A stretch of DNA of 64,000 nucleotides from Nectonema munidae. Its lineage: Eukaryota; Nematomorpha; Nectonematoida; Nectonematidae. This document shows positions 25,309 to 36,430 of this stretch, piece by piece (the stretch's first letter is position 1; each line of letters opens with the position of its first letter). The DNA is taken from contig JAUIRK010000926.1 of NCBI GenBank assembly GCA_030549495.1, positions 857,501-921,500 of the forward strand, written 5' to 3'. The translations under genes and the position numbers were made by a program. The notes under the pieces were generated by a model that was given only the letters and a program-made list of their open reading frames with translations, had not been told where the DNA came from and made no database searches.

Positions 25309-25385
25309 CACTGTAAAAAGTTTCTAATTCGTGACAAAACTCGTTTTTAAAATATGTTTAGTTTCTAATCACATTTTTCACAGTG
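25309..25385. mobile_element. 77-bp CACTG MITE
   Basis: The element starts CACTGTAAAAAGTTTCTAAT and ends TCACATTTTTCACAGTG. The reverse-complemented right end (CACTGTGAAAAATGTGATTA then GAAACTAAACA) closely follows the right end of the CACTA element at 13.5-17.8 kb (TACTGTAAATAATGTGTTTA then GAATCTAAACA), so it is probably a minimal derivative of that family. No clear target duplication. Confidence 0.65.
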
Positions 25386-25562
25386 TATACAAAAAACATT
25401 AATTTTTAAAATGCAGCTGATTCAAGAATATTTCAAAAAAAATAAGGTAGAACCTGGTGGAAATAAAATGTATTCAACATCATGCATCGTATATACACAA
25501 ACGTACATGATTAGTGCCACAAAGAATGAAGAATAGGTATATGATTGAGCTCCAGAAATGTA

Positions 25563-26300
25563 CAGTCAGCGCGCAATAATCCGAACATATTTGTTCCACA
25601 AGTCTTTTTCCATTATAGACAAAATTTCAAAAATATTGTATCTATAAGTGTTTAAATTTGATTAAACTTTGTTTTTTGAATTATTATATCTTCTCCTTCA
25701 TATTCAATAGTTTATTTTGGCTTTTAATGAAATTTTAAAAATATTTCACCCCATAGTTGCTCGCTCAAACCATTAAAAATCATTTAAAAGTAAACATGAA
25801 AATAATCAAAATTTTAGTTTATTAAAAAATGTAAACATTATTTCCTAGGATAATCCTCTATTTTTTTCTGTGGTAAGTTATTCACATTTCTTTCACAAAA
25901 CAAAATTTTCATACATTCCAGTTCTTTCAAAACGCTTTGTGTTTCTTCTTTTTCTTTATGATTATTGGGTTGCTGCTCAAAATAAAGCATAGCGTACCAA
26001 ATGATGATAACACCTTGCTTTCACTTAGGTTTTTACTATATTTTTCCATTTTTCATTTTCTGATTCATATCTTCATTATCATCAATTATATTTAAAATGT
26101 CTTCTTCTCTATAGAGATGTATCCATTAGGATATTCTTTAGCTACATTAACGTAGTTATTAGATTCTTGTACATTTGAAGGACCTTCAAGCTGCACTATT
26201 GTCTGACGTAAATCAAAATTTTGGTCAATTGCCTCATGCTGAACAAAGTTAGACTCTATAATTGAGGAATGCTGTTTGTTGGTTTAAAACATGAATTTAT
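25563..26300 (-). pseudogene. Jerky/Tigger transposase C-terminus with right terminus
   Basis: On the minus strand a frame near 26010-25843 reads WYAMLYFEQQPNNHKEKEET and continues to CERNVNNLPQKKIEDYPRK and a stop. This is the conserved tail of Jerky/Tigger transposases (YxEQQ...R...QxxIxDff; family knowledge). Upstream on the same strand (26290-26100) an acidic, coding-like stretch contains NFVQHEAIDQNFDLRQTIVQ and DILNIIDDNEDMNQKMKN in two frames. At 25563 the element stops at CAGTCAGCGCGCAATAATCC with TA just outside, the expected terminus and target dinucleotide for pogo-type elements. The catalytic part is absent, so this is a 5'-truncated relic on the minus strand. Confidence 0.6.
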
Positions 26301-26789
26301 TGAACATATAGAAACGTGGTCCCATGCTAGTTTCTCCGTTTTAATGCATCTATTTAATACTAAGTTCTTATATACCTAATAAATTAAATACAAAATATTT
26401 CCTTTGAATCGCAAATTTAATTGCAATTTACTCTTTCAGTAGTTTTGCGTCGTTTTTAAAAATGTCAAAAATGCTTCTTTTTATTTAATTTCATCAAATT
26501 TCGCCCTCCCCCTTTTCTGCTAGACTTAAGTTGGAAAAGACTCACTGAGTCGAAATATTCTTTGAAACAAAGATATGTCATATTATCCTACTCTATTTCT
26601 CGTTCATATTTTGCAGAGCATAATATTACTGCCTTCATCTTCACCAATATAAATTAGTATATGCAAGTATTTTTCAGCAGAACGCTTCCTAAATAATCTA
26701 CATGCGAGATTTATTTTAGCATTTACATAATTTTGGTAAAAGACCACAATCCTTACTTATAAAATTATGTAATTTCGTCTACATAAAAT

Positions 26790-26849
26790 TAGCGAAGTTG
26801 TAAACAAATAAATGAAATACGAGAGTATCAACAGCTCCCATTACAAAAT
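26790..26849 (+). repeat. host-side repeat R, left half (interrupted copy)
   Basis: The phrases AACAAATAAATGAAATACGA and TATCAACAG recur at 30.79 kb. The right half continues at 27509-27575 (ATTTAACATGGCGGAAAGGA). The two halves are separated by the fold-back element described next. Confidence 0.6.
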
Positions 26850-27508
26850 GGCGCCGGGTCAAAACGCCCGAAAACCAAAACGCCCGATACCAAAACGCCA
26901 AAAACCAAAACGTCCGAAAACCAAAACGCCGAAAACCAAAATGCCCGAAAACCAAAATGCCCGAAAACCAATACGTCCAATTCGGGCGTTACTATTTTTT
27001 AAAGTTTATTCTATTTGGACAGCTTTCGAAACTGTCGATTTGACACGAAATGATAGTGATCAATTTGACTTGAAAGATAAAAGTGATCATACAAAAATAC
27101 ATTATTTAATTGGTTTGAAAAACAATTAAACTACCAATGGGAAATCAGTATGAAAACAGAAAAGATGTGACTAATTTAAACAGGAAAACAAGAATATAAA
27201 TAATTTTTGATTTTGGTTCAAAATTTCGGGAGTAGTTCGATTCGATAAGATTGATAAATTAGGAATCTTGTATCTGTTTTATATGCATGTGAAACAACAA
27301 GGGGTTAAATTTAACATATTCTTAGAAAAATATATAAAATAATAATTGGAAAAAAGCGTAGATACAAGAAAAAATCTTAAATTTTTAAATATTTTTTGTA
27401 GATTCAAGTTTCAGACGTTCTTTTATTGTGTGTTTTATTACCGGGCGTTTTGGTTTTCGGGCCTTTTGGTTTCGGTCGCTTTGGTTTCCGGCGTTTTGAC
27501 TTGAATTC
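26850..27508. mobile_element. fold-back element, tandem-repeat arms, 9-bp TSD
   Basis: The left arm (to about 26990) is tandem copies of phrases like CAAAACGCCCGAAAAC. The right arm (27440-27500) is the same in inverse orientation (GTTTTGGTTTTCGGGC). TTACAAAAT flanks the element at 26841-26849 and 27509-27517. The sequence at 30.79-30.90 kb is a paralogue without the insertion, which confirms the boundaries. A 9-bp duplication with long repetitive arms suggests a Mutator-like or other fold-back element (inference). An open frame of 105 codons through the left arm is a by-product of the repeat. No transposase was found inside. Confidence 0.75.
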
Positions 27509-28095
27509 TTACAAAATTGTTTCAATACCATTTAACATGGCGGAAAGGAAACTCTTCCCATTTTCTAACTTTTCCTGTACGTTTTATTTTGTTTTCCACG
27601 TTTTGAAGCGTTATTAAATTTTCACACAGTTGGGGTGATGACACTTCTGCTATGTGTACACCACTGAATATAAATGATCAAATTCAAAACATTTCCTCAT
27701 CTTTCAAAACAGAATAAAAAATTAATGATAAAAACTCATCAATTTGCCGTTGTGAATTATTTCACGATGCAGCTGATACACACACCCAACACTTTTTCTG
27801 ATAGAAGTACAGAAAAAAAGAAAAAAAAATCAAGTTTACATAATTAAAAAAAATCAAGTTTACATAATTTATATTCACTTTCAAAAATTGCCTAAATTTG
27901 ACTCATATTATCATCTCACATCAACTTTTCTTATTTTCATTTTTTTTAATTTCATTATTTAACAGTTCAAGTCGTTTTAAATTTGCTATGTGTCTATTTT
28001 TTCGTCTCAGAATTTTCCATTATTAAATAGGTTATATTCATTCAAACTATTTGTAGCGAAAATCTGTTAGCATTATATTTTAATCCACGTATTAA

Positions 28096-28215
28096 CCGGT
28101 TATCGACCACAGTCGACTTTACAAAAATATGGATCGTCTGCTTTTATAAATGCTTTTTACTACAAATCTTCTGCTTTACATTAGATATCGTCTGATTATT
28201 CTGGTCGATAACGGG
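28096..28215 (-). mobile_element. TTAA-flanked MITE, family B (copy 2, reversed)
   Basis: TTAA lies at 28092-28095 and 28216-28219. The ends are CCGGTTATCGACC and GGTCGATAACGGG. The interior (AGATATCGTCTGATTATTCT) is the reverse complement of family B at 6231-6359. Confidence 0.8.
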
Positions 28216-28728
28216 TTAACTCTTTTAGGCATGGGTTTTCTATCTTCTGCTTTCTTTCTCAATGAGTTTTTAGGAAAATTAAGCAGGCGATTTTTGGACA
28301 CTGGTGTCCCATTGTGCCTGAAAGTGTTAATATGATCAAGGGATTATTTATAATTGAAGGTAAATGCACAAAGTGAAATTGATAGAAAATTTAAAGGGAG
28401 CTTCGAAGTTTTCATTAAAAATTATAATAATACTTCCATACCTGAAAAAGATTAAGAAATGTTGTCGAAAAGTGTTTGAGTTTTCTGTCATGCTAAAACA
28501 CACTATTTTCTATGAACCAATTAAATCAAATTTGATCTATGAGTGACACATAATTTTATAGATCATCACCACTCTCTTTAGTAAAGTTTTTCGGGTAAGT
28601 TAATGAATAAAAAATTTTAAAACTTTAAAATTTACTGATGTTTGCCATATTTCATTCACATTTATAGCAATGTGCAGATATTGAGAAAAACATGTGTTTA
28701 TACACTAGCATATTACTTTCTTATTTTT

Positions 28729-28800
28729 CGTGGGGTGTTTTTATCGAGAAGGCACAATTGCGCAGCTTGTATCACACTATGAAGACCTTACTCACGCTTA
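28729..28800 (-). mobile_element. SINE fragment, same family as 12.3 kb
   Basis: CGTGGGGTGTTTTTATCGAG and AAGGCACAATTGCGCAGC are the reverse complement of the body of the 12.3-kb SINE. The tRNA-like head is missing here, replaced by a short GTGAGTAAGG remnant. Confidence 0.65.
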
Positions 28801-30784
28801 TTATAAAAAAATTTTTATAATAAATAAAATAAATTTTGTTGGCTTAACGTCAATACAAGTCATTTTAATTTAAAAAAGTGAAATCTGTGCAAAATGAAAG
28901 TTGAAATAAACATATTTTTATAAAGGTTGAATAATTCTAATCAAAATGTTTACAATATATCACTAATAATAACAAACACAATACTTTCGAGTTTACTCAA
29001 AGAATCATTATAGTTTATTCAGATTTTCTAAACTACCTTATATAGTTTATAGCAATCGTTTCGATATGCACCCTTTAAACATTTGAACCTCTACTGTTTA
29101 CAAAGGTATCTAATTTATAACATTTAGTTCTAATTTTTTTATCCATATTGTCTATTGGCACTGAGTCTTATGAGATAAACATCGAAAATATATCTCTAAT
29201 TTAGAATGCAAATTTTTCAGTTTTTTATATTTATCATGCTATTTTTGATTCCTCGGTGATGGGAAAGTGGCCTTTTTGCTCTGCTTTTCTTTTTTCTATT
29301 TCGACAAAATTCTTGTGCGAATCCACCAAATAATTGATTTGAATTTGGTAATCTCATTTATTTTTCATGAATGTCAATCAAACCTGCAAAAAATCAATCA
29401 AACCTCAAAAGCAAAAATCAATATCAAACATATAAAATTAAAAATAAATTGTATTAGCCTAATTTTTGTGCTAAATACGGTATTAATTTGTTAAACCAAA
29501 ATTTAATGTCCATTTCACTCAAAACATTTCACCTATATGAACAAAGCAACGAGAAATTTTTAAAACTCTTGCGAGGGGGCAATACTGAAAAGTTTCATAC
29601 TATGAAAAAAGTCTCAAATTCATTTATTAAGAATGATATCTCTCTCAAATTAATTTTCAAAATATTTTTGTAACTCTAAAATAGATTTAAATTATGATAA
29701 ATGCTTTTCCCGTTTCTATAGTGTTTAGTCTAAACGTTCTTTCAATTTCTCAAGACATTTATATCATATACAATATACCTATTCGCCCATTTTAAGTACC
29801 AACTGAAACTAACTAACAAATTAGCCAACTAGTTAATTAAAAAGTAATTGGGTCGAGTTGGTAAAAGTGATTTGGTACGAATTGACTAGACGCCTTCATA
29901 ATCGTTTGTTACACACATACGCGCTCACATACATATTACACAATACACATATCCATATGATATATTAAATACAATGTACAATACAATACAACAACAAATG
30001 CTTTTGTGCACAGGAATCACATGAAATAGCTATAGCAAGTATTGATACTCTTACTTTTAATTCGCTAATGATTTGAATGTGAAAAAGGCATATTCACTGC
30101 TTCTTGGAAGGAAAAGAATGAGAGCTCGAGCATCCCCTCCTCTCTTTCTCGTTTTGGGGTATCATCATTATTACTGTGTGCTAGGAAAATGTAGTGACTA
30201 ATTACACAACCTCAAATTTTCTGCAACTCTTTGTGATACATCATTATTATGATTTTTTTTCTTTGTCTCATCGCCGCCATTCAAATTCATTCCAATCATC
30301 AAAAGGGCTGAACAAGGAATTCCTTTAAAGAGGAAGAAAAACGCACAAAGCTCTTTTTTATCTTCATGTCGAAAAGCTCTTCCATGTGTAGGGGAATAAT
30401 TGGATTTGATTTAAGTTAATGTGGCAAATAATATTATTTGCTCAAAAATCGAGTTGTATGCTAAGATTACGTTAGTTCTTCACTAGAGACATTTAGTTCA
30501 TTTGTATAAAGGACTTCTTGACGCGCTACACGAGTTAAGTTTTGCGATATTTTGCTTGAATTTAAGTTTTCCCCATTTTCGTAATGTGCATCATGCGAGA
30601 GTTGTGTAATTAGAAACCAAAGACTTATGTTTTATTTTTGATCAAAAACTCTTTTTAGACAATTTTTCTGAATGATTGAAAAATATTTCAATACTTGTGC
30701 TATCAGAGTTTGTGAAAAACTCTATATAAAATTACACCTCGACTTATAAAAAGCTCACTCAATAGGTATGATGAATTTGATGAT
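28801..30784. other. AT-rich stretch, no gene recognised
   Basis: Only low-complexity AT-rich sequence and short spurious frames. The less AT-rich patch at about 30090-30400 has no coding signature I recognise. Confidence 0.5.
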
Positions 30785-30900
30785 GAGCAAAGTTCTAAAC
30801 AAATAAATAAGTAAATACGAGGTTATCAACAGTTCACAGTACAAGATTGTCCCAGCATTATTTAACATGGCGGAAAGAATACTCTTCCAATTTTCTCAAA
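30785..30900 (+). repeat. host-side repeat R, uninterrupted copy
   Basis: The order AAACAAATAAATAAGTAAAT, then ATCAACAGTTCACAGTACAA, then TTATTTAACATGGCGGAAAG matches the two halves around the fold-back element at 26.85-27.51 kb, with no insertion between them. It acts as a natural empty-site paralogue. Confidence 0.65.
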
Positions 30901-30964
30901 CAATTTCTTATTGTTCGCACCGTTTATGACCACAAGTTCAAGTTTATGACCGCAAGTGTTACTT

Positions 30965-31390
30965 AATGTTGTAGGTAAAAATGCCCCTTGTAAAAATGCT
31001 CCCGATCTGCAAATAGGTCAAAATACCGCCAATTGTTTGTTTTTCAAGAATTGAAAAAATTATATAACCAAGAAAGAAGATACACTTCAAACTTAGTGTT
31101 TAAATCATAAAACTAATAATCAAAATTTTGTTTATTTCCATAACTCCTACCTCTATTACACTGCCAATAGTTTTGCTAAAATTTATTGTTTGAAATGAGT
31201 TTCATTATTTTTTAAAAAATTTTTGTTATGCGATTTCGTATATGCTAACATGTTATTATATTTTGTTTTTCACAGTTACTAAGAAATTAACAATTCGACC
31301 TATTAGAAAGTTGGGGGCATTTCGACCTATTTGAAGATTGAGGGCATTTTTACTGAGGTCATTTTCACCGGGGGCATTTTTACCGAGCAC
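30965..31390. mobile_element. fold-back element with 8-bp TSD
   Basis: TGTTACTT flanks the element at 30957-30964 and 31391-31398. The left arm has GGTAAAAATGCCCC, GTAAAAATGCTCCC and CAAATAGGTCAAAATACC. The right arm carries the same phrases inverted and in an extra copy (GGGGGCATTTTTACC, TCGACCTATTTGAAGATT). There is no coding capacity. It resembles the 26.85-kb element in architecture but not in sequence. Confidence 0.7.
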
Positions 31391-31619
31391 TGTTACTTGA
31401 AAAAAGGCAATTTCTTTGGACCCTTCTTATGAGAGAAACATTCAAAAAAACAATTTTGTTGAAGGTGAAGTTTTTTAAAACAATCTGATGTTTAGAAGTA
31501 ATCAAATTTTTTGTCAGACGGTTCTGTTTCAAAAAAGTCAAATTTGTCAGTAAATAAACTGACCAATTTTCATTATTTCCCAATAACATTATAAAATAAT
31601 TCTCAATCTTAAAAAAACG

Positions 31620-31765
31620 AAGTTGTAGATTTTTTTAGTTATTGGTATCGCATCCAAGTGAAGGATAGCTTGAATGAATTGAGAATTGAATGAGGAATCG
31701 AACGCAGAGAAAGAGGATCTTGATTGAGAGATCTCATGCTCTTACCACTAGGCCATCTGTCAAAG
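31620..31765 (-). mobile_element. tRNA-derived SINE or tRNA relic
   Basis: On the minus strand TGGCCTAGTGGTAAGAGC (31755-31738) is an excellent box A and GCGTTCGATTCC (31704-31693) an excellent box B. The stretch between them does not fold into a convincing anticodon arm, and after box B the sequence runs into an unrelated AT-rich body, so a SINE or tRNA pseudogene is likelier than a functional tRNA. Confidence 0.6.
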
Positions 31766-33360
31766 TTGTTTTATTAATAACTGATCTAAAGATTAATTGA
31801 ACATAGCTATCGCAAATTCAACTAAATATATTTTTAGTGACGTCATTTTCCTAAGTATTCTTTGGTTAGATGACAATTCATCACTCGACCCTTCAACATC
31901 AGTACATTTGATCACTTGACTTTTCATCAACATTAAATTTCATCATCACGACTTGAAAATCTAAGATCTATCGGAGATAAAATGATCACTGTCAACTGAT
32001 GAATCGTCTTAGGGATGAAGAGAACTCTTTGAATTTTAGGAAACATTAATTTTACTCCACTAGATGGGTTAGGAGCGAAAGTGTACTTCATCCATTTGTC
32101 TTGGGTTTGATTGGAACATCCATATCTGTACAATTTTGGAAGATTATACTTAACTTGGAAGAAATACTATGCATAAAAAATAAATAAAAATGCATAGAGA
32201 CAGACAGATGCAGATTTATACAAGATATATGCTTATATGAGAAGATTATATGGCTTCACGGCTTAAGAAAAAGAGGATACTTTCATCATACTACTTTCAT
32301 AGATTGATTTGTATTATATATATTTAAAAATACTCAAGTACTATAAAAAACAGCCTGTAACCATCTTCTGATTGAGAGGCGTAACCAGAGAGGGCTGGGC
32401 CAGTCTGCCATATTAAAATTTTTTGCTCCCCCTGTGAAAAATACTAAATTATAGCTATATCAACCCTAGTTAATCCGAACTTCATTACTTCTGATCCTTC
32501 ATTATCTTTCGGATCCTTTGAATAGGGGAAGATAAAAAGACTAGTATTTTTAATGGAAGTAGTTGAGCCTATAACGTTTTTGATAAAAATATTTGAGCTA
32601 TATGGGCCATATTTCAGTAATATTATATAGCATTATATTAACTCCGCAAAATTTGGCATCAAAATTCTTGCTTTTTCACAACCTGTTTAATTTCATTATC
32701 CGAATAGTTTTTTTTAAACGCTCTTTTCGACTTGGTTTGACAGTATATACTTTGGAAAATTTTTTAACAGTATAAAAATTTTTTGATATTTTTATATTAA
32801 ATAAACATTGAAAATACTATATTATTACTATATAAAATATATTATACTTGATATAGGGTAGGGGTGGCGAAAATTTCATAGGGAAGGCGCGAAATATTGT
32901 ACTTTCTGATGACTCAAAAAACTTATATTCTCTTTAAATCAATTTTAAATCTCAAAAGTATCATAAATAATATTATAAAAAAGAATTTAAAATTTTATAT
33001 TCCAAAAAATGAATTCTATTTTCATTAATTTTATAAATACTGTTGAAAGCTGTCTTATTAGCGTTAGATTTTCTCGGTACCTAACATATTTAAAAAAGAA
33101 TTGAGTATTTTTAACGTAGAAAGTCATCAATGCACCATTTTGAATTATACAAAGCGGCATAAAAAAATTATAGAGTTTCGCAAGTCCACAAATCTTCATA
33201 AAAAATGCAAGCTTTTCATCATACAAAAATTACTAATAATCAATTCTAATCATAGAGGATAGTATATTGGCTAATATAAGTAGCACGGTGTTTCTAATTT
33301 GTTTGATATGCAGAATCTAAATATGTAACTTTCTTTAAAATTAAGCGGTGTGCGATTTAA
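31766..33360. other. AT-rich stretch with possible transposon ends
   Basis: No gene is recognised. GAGGCGTAACCAGAGAGGG at about 32376 resembles the terminus of the hAT family at 34.07 kb. TAGTTAATCCGAACTTCATT at about 32467 resembles a pogo/Tigger terminus. TAGGGGTGGCGAAAATTTC at about 32866 resembles another hAT end. None has a partner end or a duplication that I could find. Confidence 0.4.
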
Positions 33361-33490
33361 CCCTTTCGTGACTAGTGTATCATATATGATATTTAAACAA
33401 TTTTACCTTTGTCTTCTTTTCAAATAGTTTTGTATATGAATCTTCTGTTTTTTTAATAAATATCGTCTGATTTTTCTTGACACGAAAGGG
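33361..33490. mobile_element. TTAA-flanked MITE, family C
   Basis: The 130-bp element has TTAA at 33357-33360 and 33491-33494 and perfect 10-bp TIRs CCCTTTCGTG and CACGAAAGGG. It contains AATATCGTCTGATTTTTCTT, the same core motif as families A and B although the termini differ. Confidence 0.8.
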
Positions 33491-35299
33491 TTAATATTGA
33501 TTTTAACTAACTTTAGACCGTGAAAGCGGTGTACTAAGGAAAAAAATTATTGAAAAGAAAGGAGGCGATTTGCCTTCCAAATTCGAATCGTGAAAGGGAT
33601 AAATTTGTGAAAAATCGACATAAATTATCAAAAAGTTTTTTTCTAGCTCTCAAAACTCAAAAGAAAGAAGAAGAAAGAAATAAAGAAATTAAATTTTCAA
33701 AAAATTTACATGAAAAAAATTATTAAAAGCAAGTATACAAATATAAGCAAATTCAATTCTTTAAAGATAAAAGCAATAAATAAAAGAATAGAGATCTTTG
33801 AAGGTTTGTATCAAAAGCAAAAAGCAGCTTGAGGATGGTGAAAATTTTTGAAAAAATATTCCGAAAGTCTCTATGGTGTTTTACATTGAAATGATTTGAT
33901 ATAAATGATATTAATAATGAAAATCTTCAAAAAGATATCGGTAAACACAACTTTTTAAGCAATAATAGTCTAAACAATGCATAATTAAACTGAAATAATA
34001 GTACATTTTACTATGATAAAAGTTTCAATTATGCTAAACCAGTTGTAAATTATAAATACTATTGATTGAGTTCAGGGGCGTAGTCACATGGAGATGAGGG
34101 GTATACACCCCCCCCCCCCTCTCCGATATCCTGAGATAGGGGAATGACATATAAACTCATACCCCCCCCCCATATTTAAAGAAGAATTACTTAACATAAA
34201 ATTTAAAAAAAACAATATAAAAATAGTATTATAATTATCAACCTAAACATAAAAGTAAAAAGAATTATTTAAAATAGTGTTTTGATACACATTTTTAATG
34301 GCGTCTTCTAACTTATTTTGAATTTTTTGTAGAATTGACTTTTATCTAATTTTCTAAATATTCTCCAAGTATACTGAAATTACTTTCAACTTGATGGCCC
34401 AAAATAAAAAATTTAAAGCATCAAAAATCACTTCATACATTTATTTATCATAAAAAAAGATGAAAATGAAGAGATTTAGATTTCTGATTCCAAAACAAAT
34501 GATGTACCTATTACACTTATTGCTGGAAAAGAGAAGACTTAGAATAAGCTTGATCTGAATGGTGATGCATTGGAAGAGTCCAAATCATCCGTCTGCTTCC
34601 TCTATTCCCGCGAAAGAAACTCAAAGCCAGAAAATCTTTTTTCAAGAAAAATGGTATCAAAAATATACTTGGATTTACTAAAAAGATACTTTGTTTCTAC
34701 TGCTCACAAGTAGAAAAATAAGGTCGCTTAAAAGTGACAAAAAACAAAGAACTATAGCTTTTATTTCAATTGACTTTAATAAATGGAAAAATGCATGATT
34801 TAGATTTGAAAGCCATCAAGCTTCAAAAATTCACAGAGCTGCAATGGCTTCGACTTCTTTAAAACCTCAAGAAAAAAGAGGTTGGAATGCTTTAAAACAG
34901 GTTGGAATGCTAATTGAACCTTTCAAATTTCAAAGGAAACTTCAAGCGTTTCCTTTTGCGTCAAGAGTTATTTCGAAGGCACACTGCAGAAGAAGAAAAC
35001 TTACATCAATTATTGAACCTTTTTTAACCCTATTAGTGATGGGGGCGTAAAAATGAATTGTAGAAAATTAGCTGAATCATATCCCTTCAAATTTTGTGAA
35101 TTTTCCTAAAATCGCTAGCTGCATCTTTTGAAACCATTTTCATCGTAGTTGAATGACACTTTCATGTCAAAAACTGTCAATCAAAATCAAAAATTAAATT
35201 TTTTATAGAAAAATTTTAACATTATCTGTACTTAACCTTATAACTTAAGATCTATATTATATAATACCTTGAAAATTTATAATTATATACAGTTTAGAA

Positions 35300-36430
35300 C
35301 GCATAACACTTTATATATTTAATTTTTTCAATAATCGTGGCTACTTTTTAGAAAATGTCAATCAAAATTTTGATTGATTAAAAATATATCTAATTAAATA
35401 TACCTTCAAATTTTACATAAAATATATGTTTTTATACTAAATCGGTCATGCTGTTTTCATTTCTGGACTCATTTTTACATTTAGCATTTGAAAATACCTA
35501 TAAGTGTTAATCAAATTTGCGGTTTACTTCTAAAAATTGTCTCCAAAAACATTCATTCAAATTTTACAATGAAATATATTTTTATACCAAATCAACCATG
35601 CTGTTTTCATTTCTGAACTCATTTTTCACATTTAGAGGTTTTAAAATATCTCTCAATGTCAATCAAATTTGCGGTTTACTTCTAAAAATTGTCTCCAAAA
35701 ACATTCATTCAAATTTTACAATTAAATATATGTTTTATACCAAATCAACTATGCTAGTTTCATTTATGGACTCAATTTTTGCAGTTTGAATTTGAAAATA
35801 CCCATAAGTATCAATCAAATTTGCTTTTAGTTCTAAAAATTGTTTCCAAAAATATTGATTCAAATTTTACATTAAATATTGTTTTTATAGCAAAAAGATC
35901 ATGATGATTTCATTTCTGAACACAGTTTTCGCACTTAGAGGTTTTACTGCTAGTGTCAATAAAATTTGCGGTTTATGTCTGAAAACTATATCCCAAAATA
36001 TTCTCTCTAATTTTACATATAAATATATTTTTTGTACCAATTCGACCATGATAATTTTTATTTGTGAAATTATTTTTTGTATTTAGAGGTTTTAAATGTC
36101 TGAAAGTGTCAATCAAATTTTGGATTTACTTCTAATGTCTACAGAAATATTTTTGAAATTTTAATAAAATATCTGTTTTTATGCCAAATGGAAGATGCTG
36201 GTTTCATTTTTGGACTCAGGTTTGGCATTTATGGTTTTAAAATATCTGAAAGTTTAAAACAGATTTGCGCTTTACTTCTAGATACTGTCTTGAAAAATAT
36301 TTTCAAAAAAATAATATATCTGTTTTATACCAAATCGACTATGTTTATTTTATTTCTGTACTGGAATTTGGATAATACGGTTAAAAAATATCTCGAAGTG
36401 GCAATTGAATTAGTAATGAACGCCTGAAAA
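35300..36430 (+). repeat. tandem array, about 150-bp unit
   Basis: Seven or so diverged units carry landmarks CATGCTGTTTTCATTTCTG and GTCAATCAAATTTGCGGTTT. The landmark recurs at about 35447, 35597, 35750, 35899, 36047, 36191 and 36338, giving a period of about 145-153 bp. Short open frames through it are by-products. Confidence 0.85.

Noticed and set aside
26812-27129. 105-codon open frame rich in Lys, Pro and Arg
   Set aside because: It runs through the tandem arm of the fold-back element; the periodic residues reflect the repeat.
31690-31760. A functional tRNA gene on the minus strand
   Set aside because: Boxes A and B are good, but I could not form convincing anticodon and acceptor stems.
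32460-32520. Tigger-type terminus (TTAATCCGAAC)
   Set aside because: A single short match without a partner end, coding sequence or duplicated TA.
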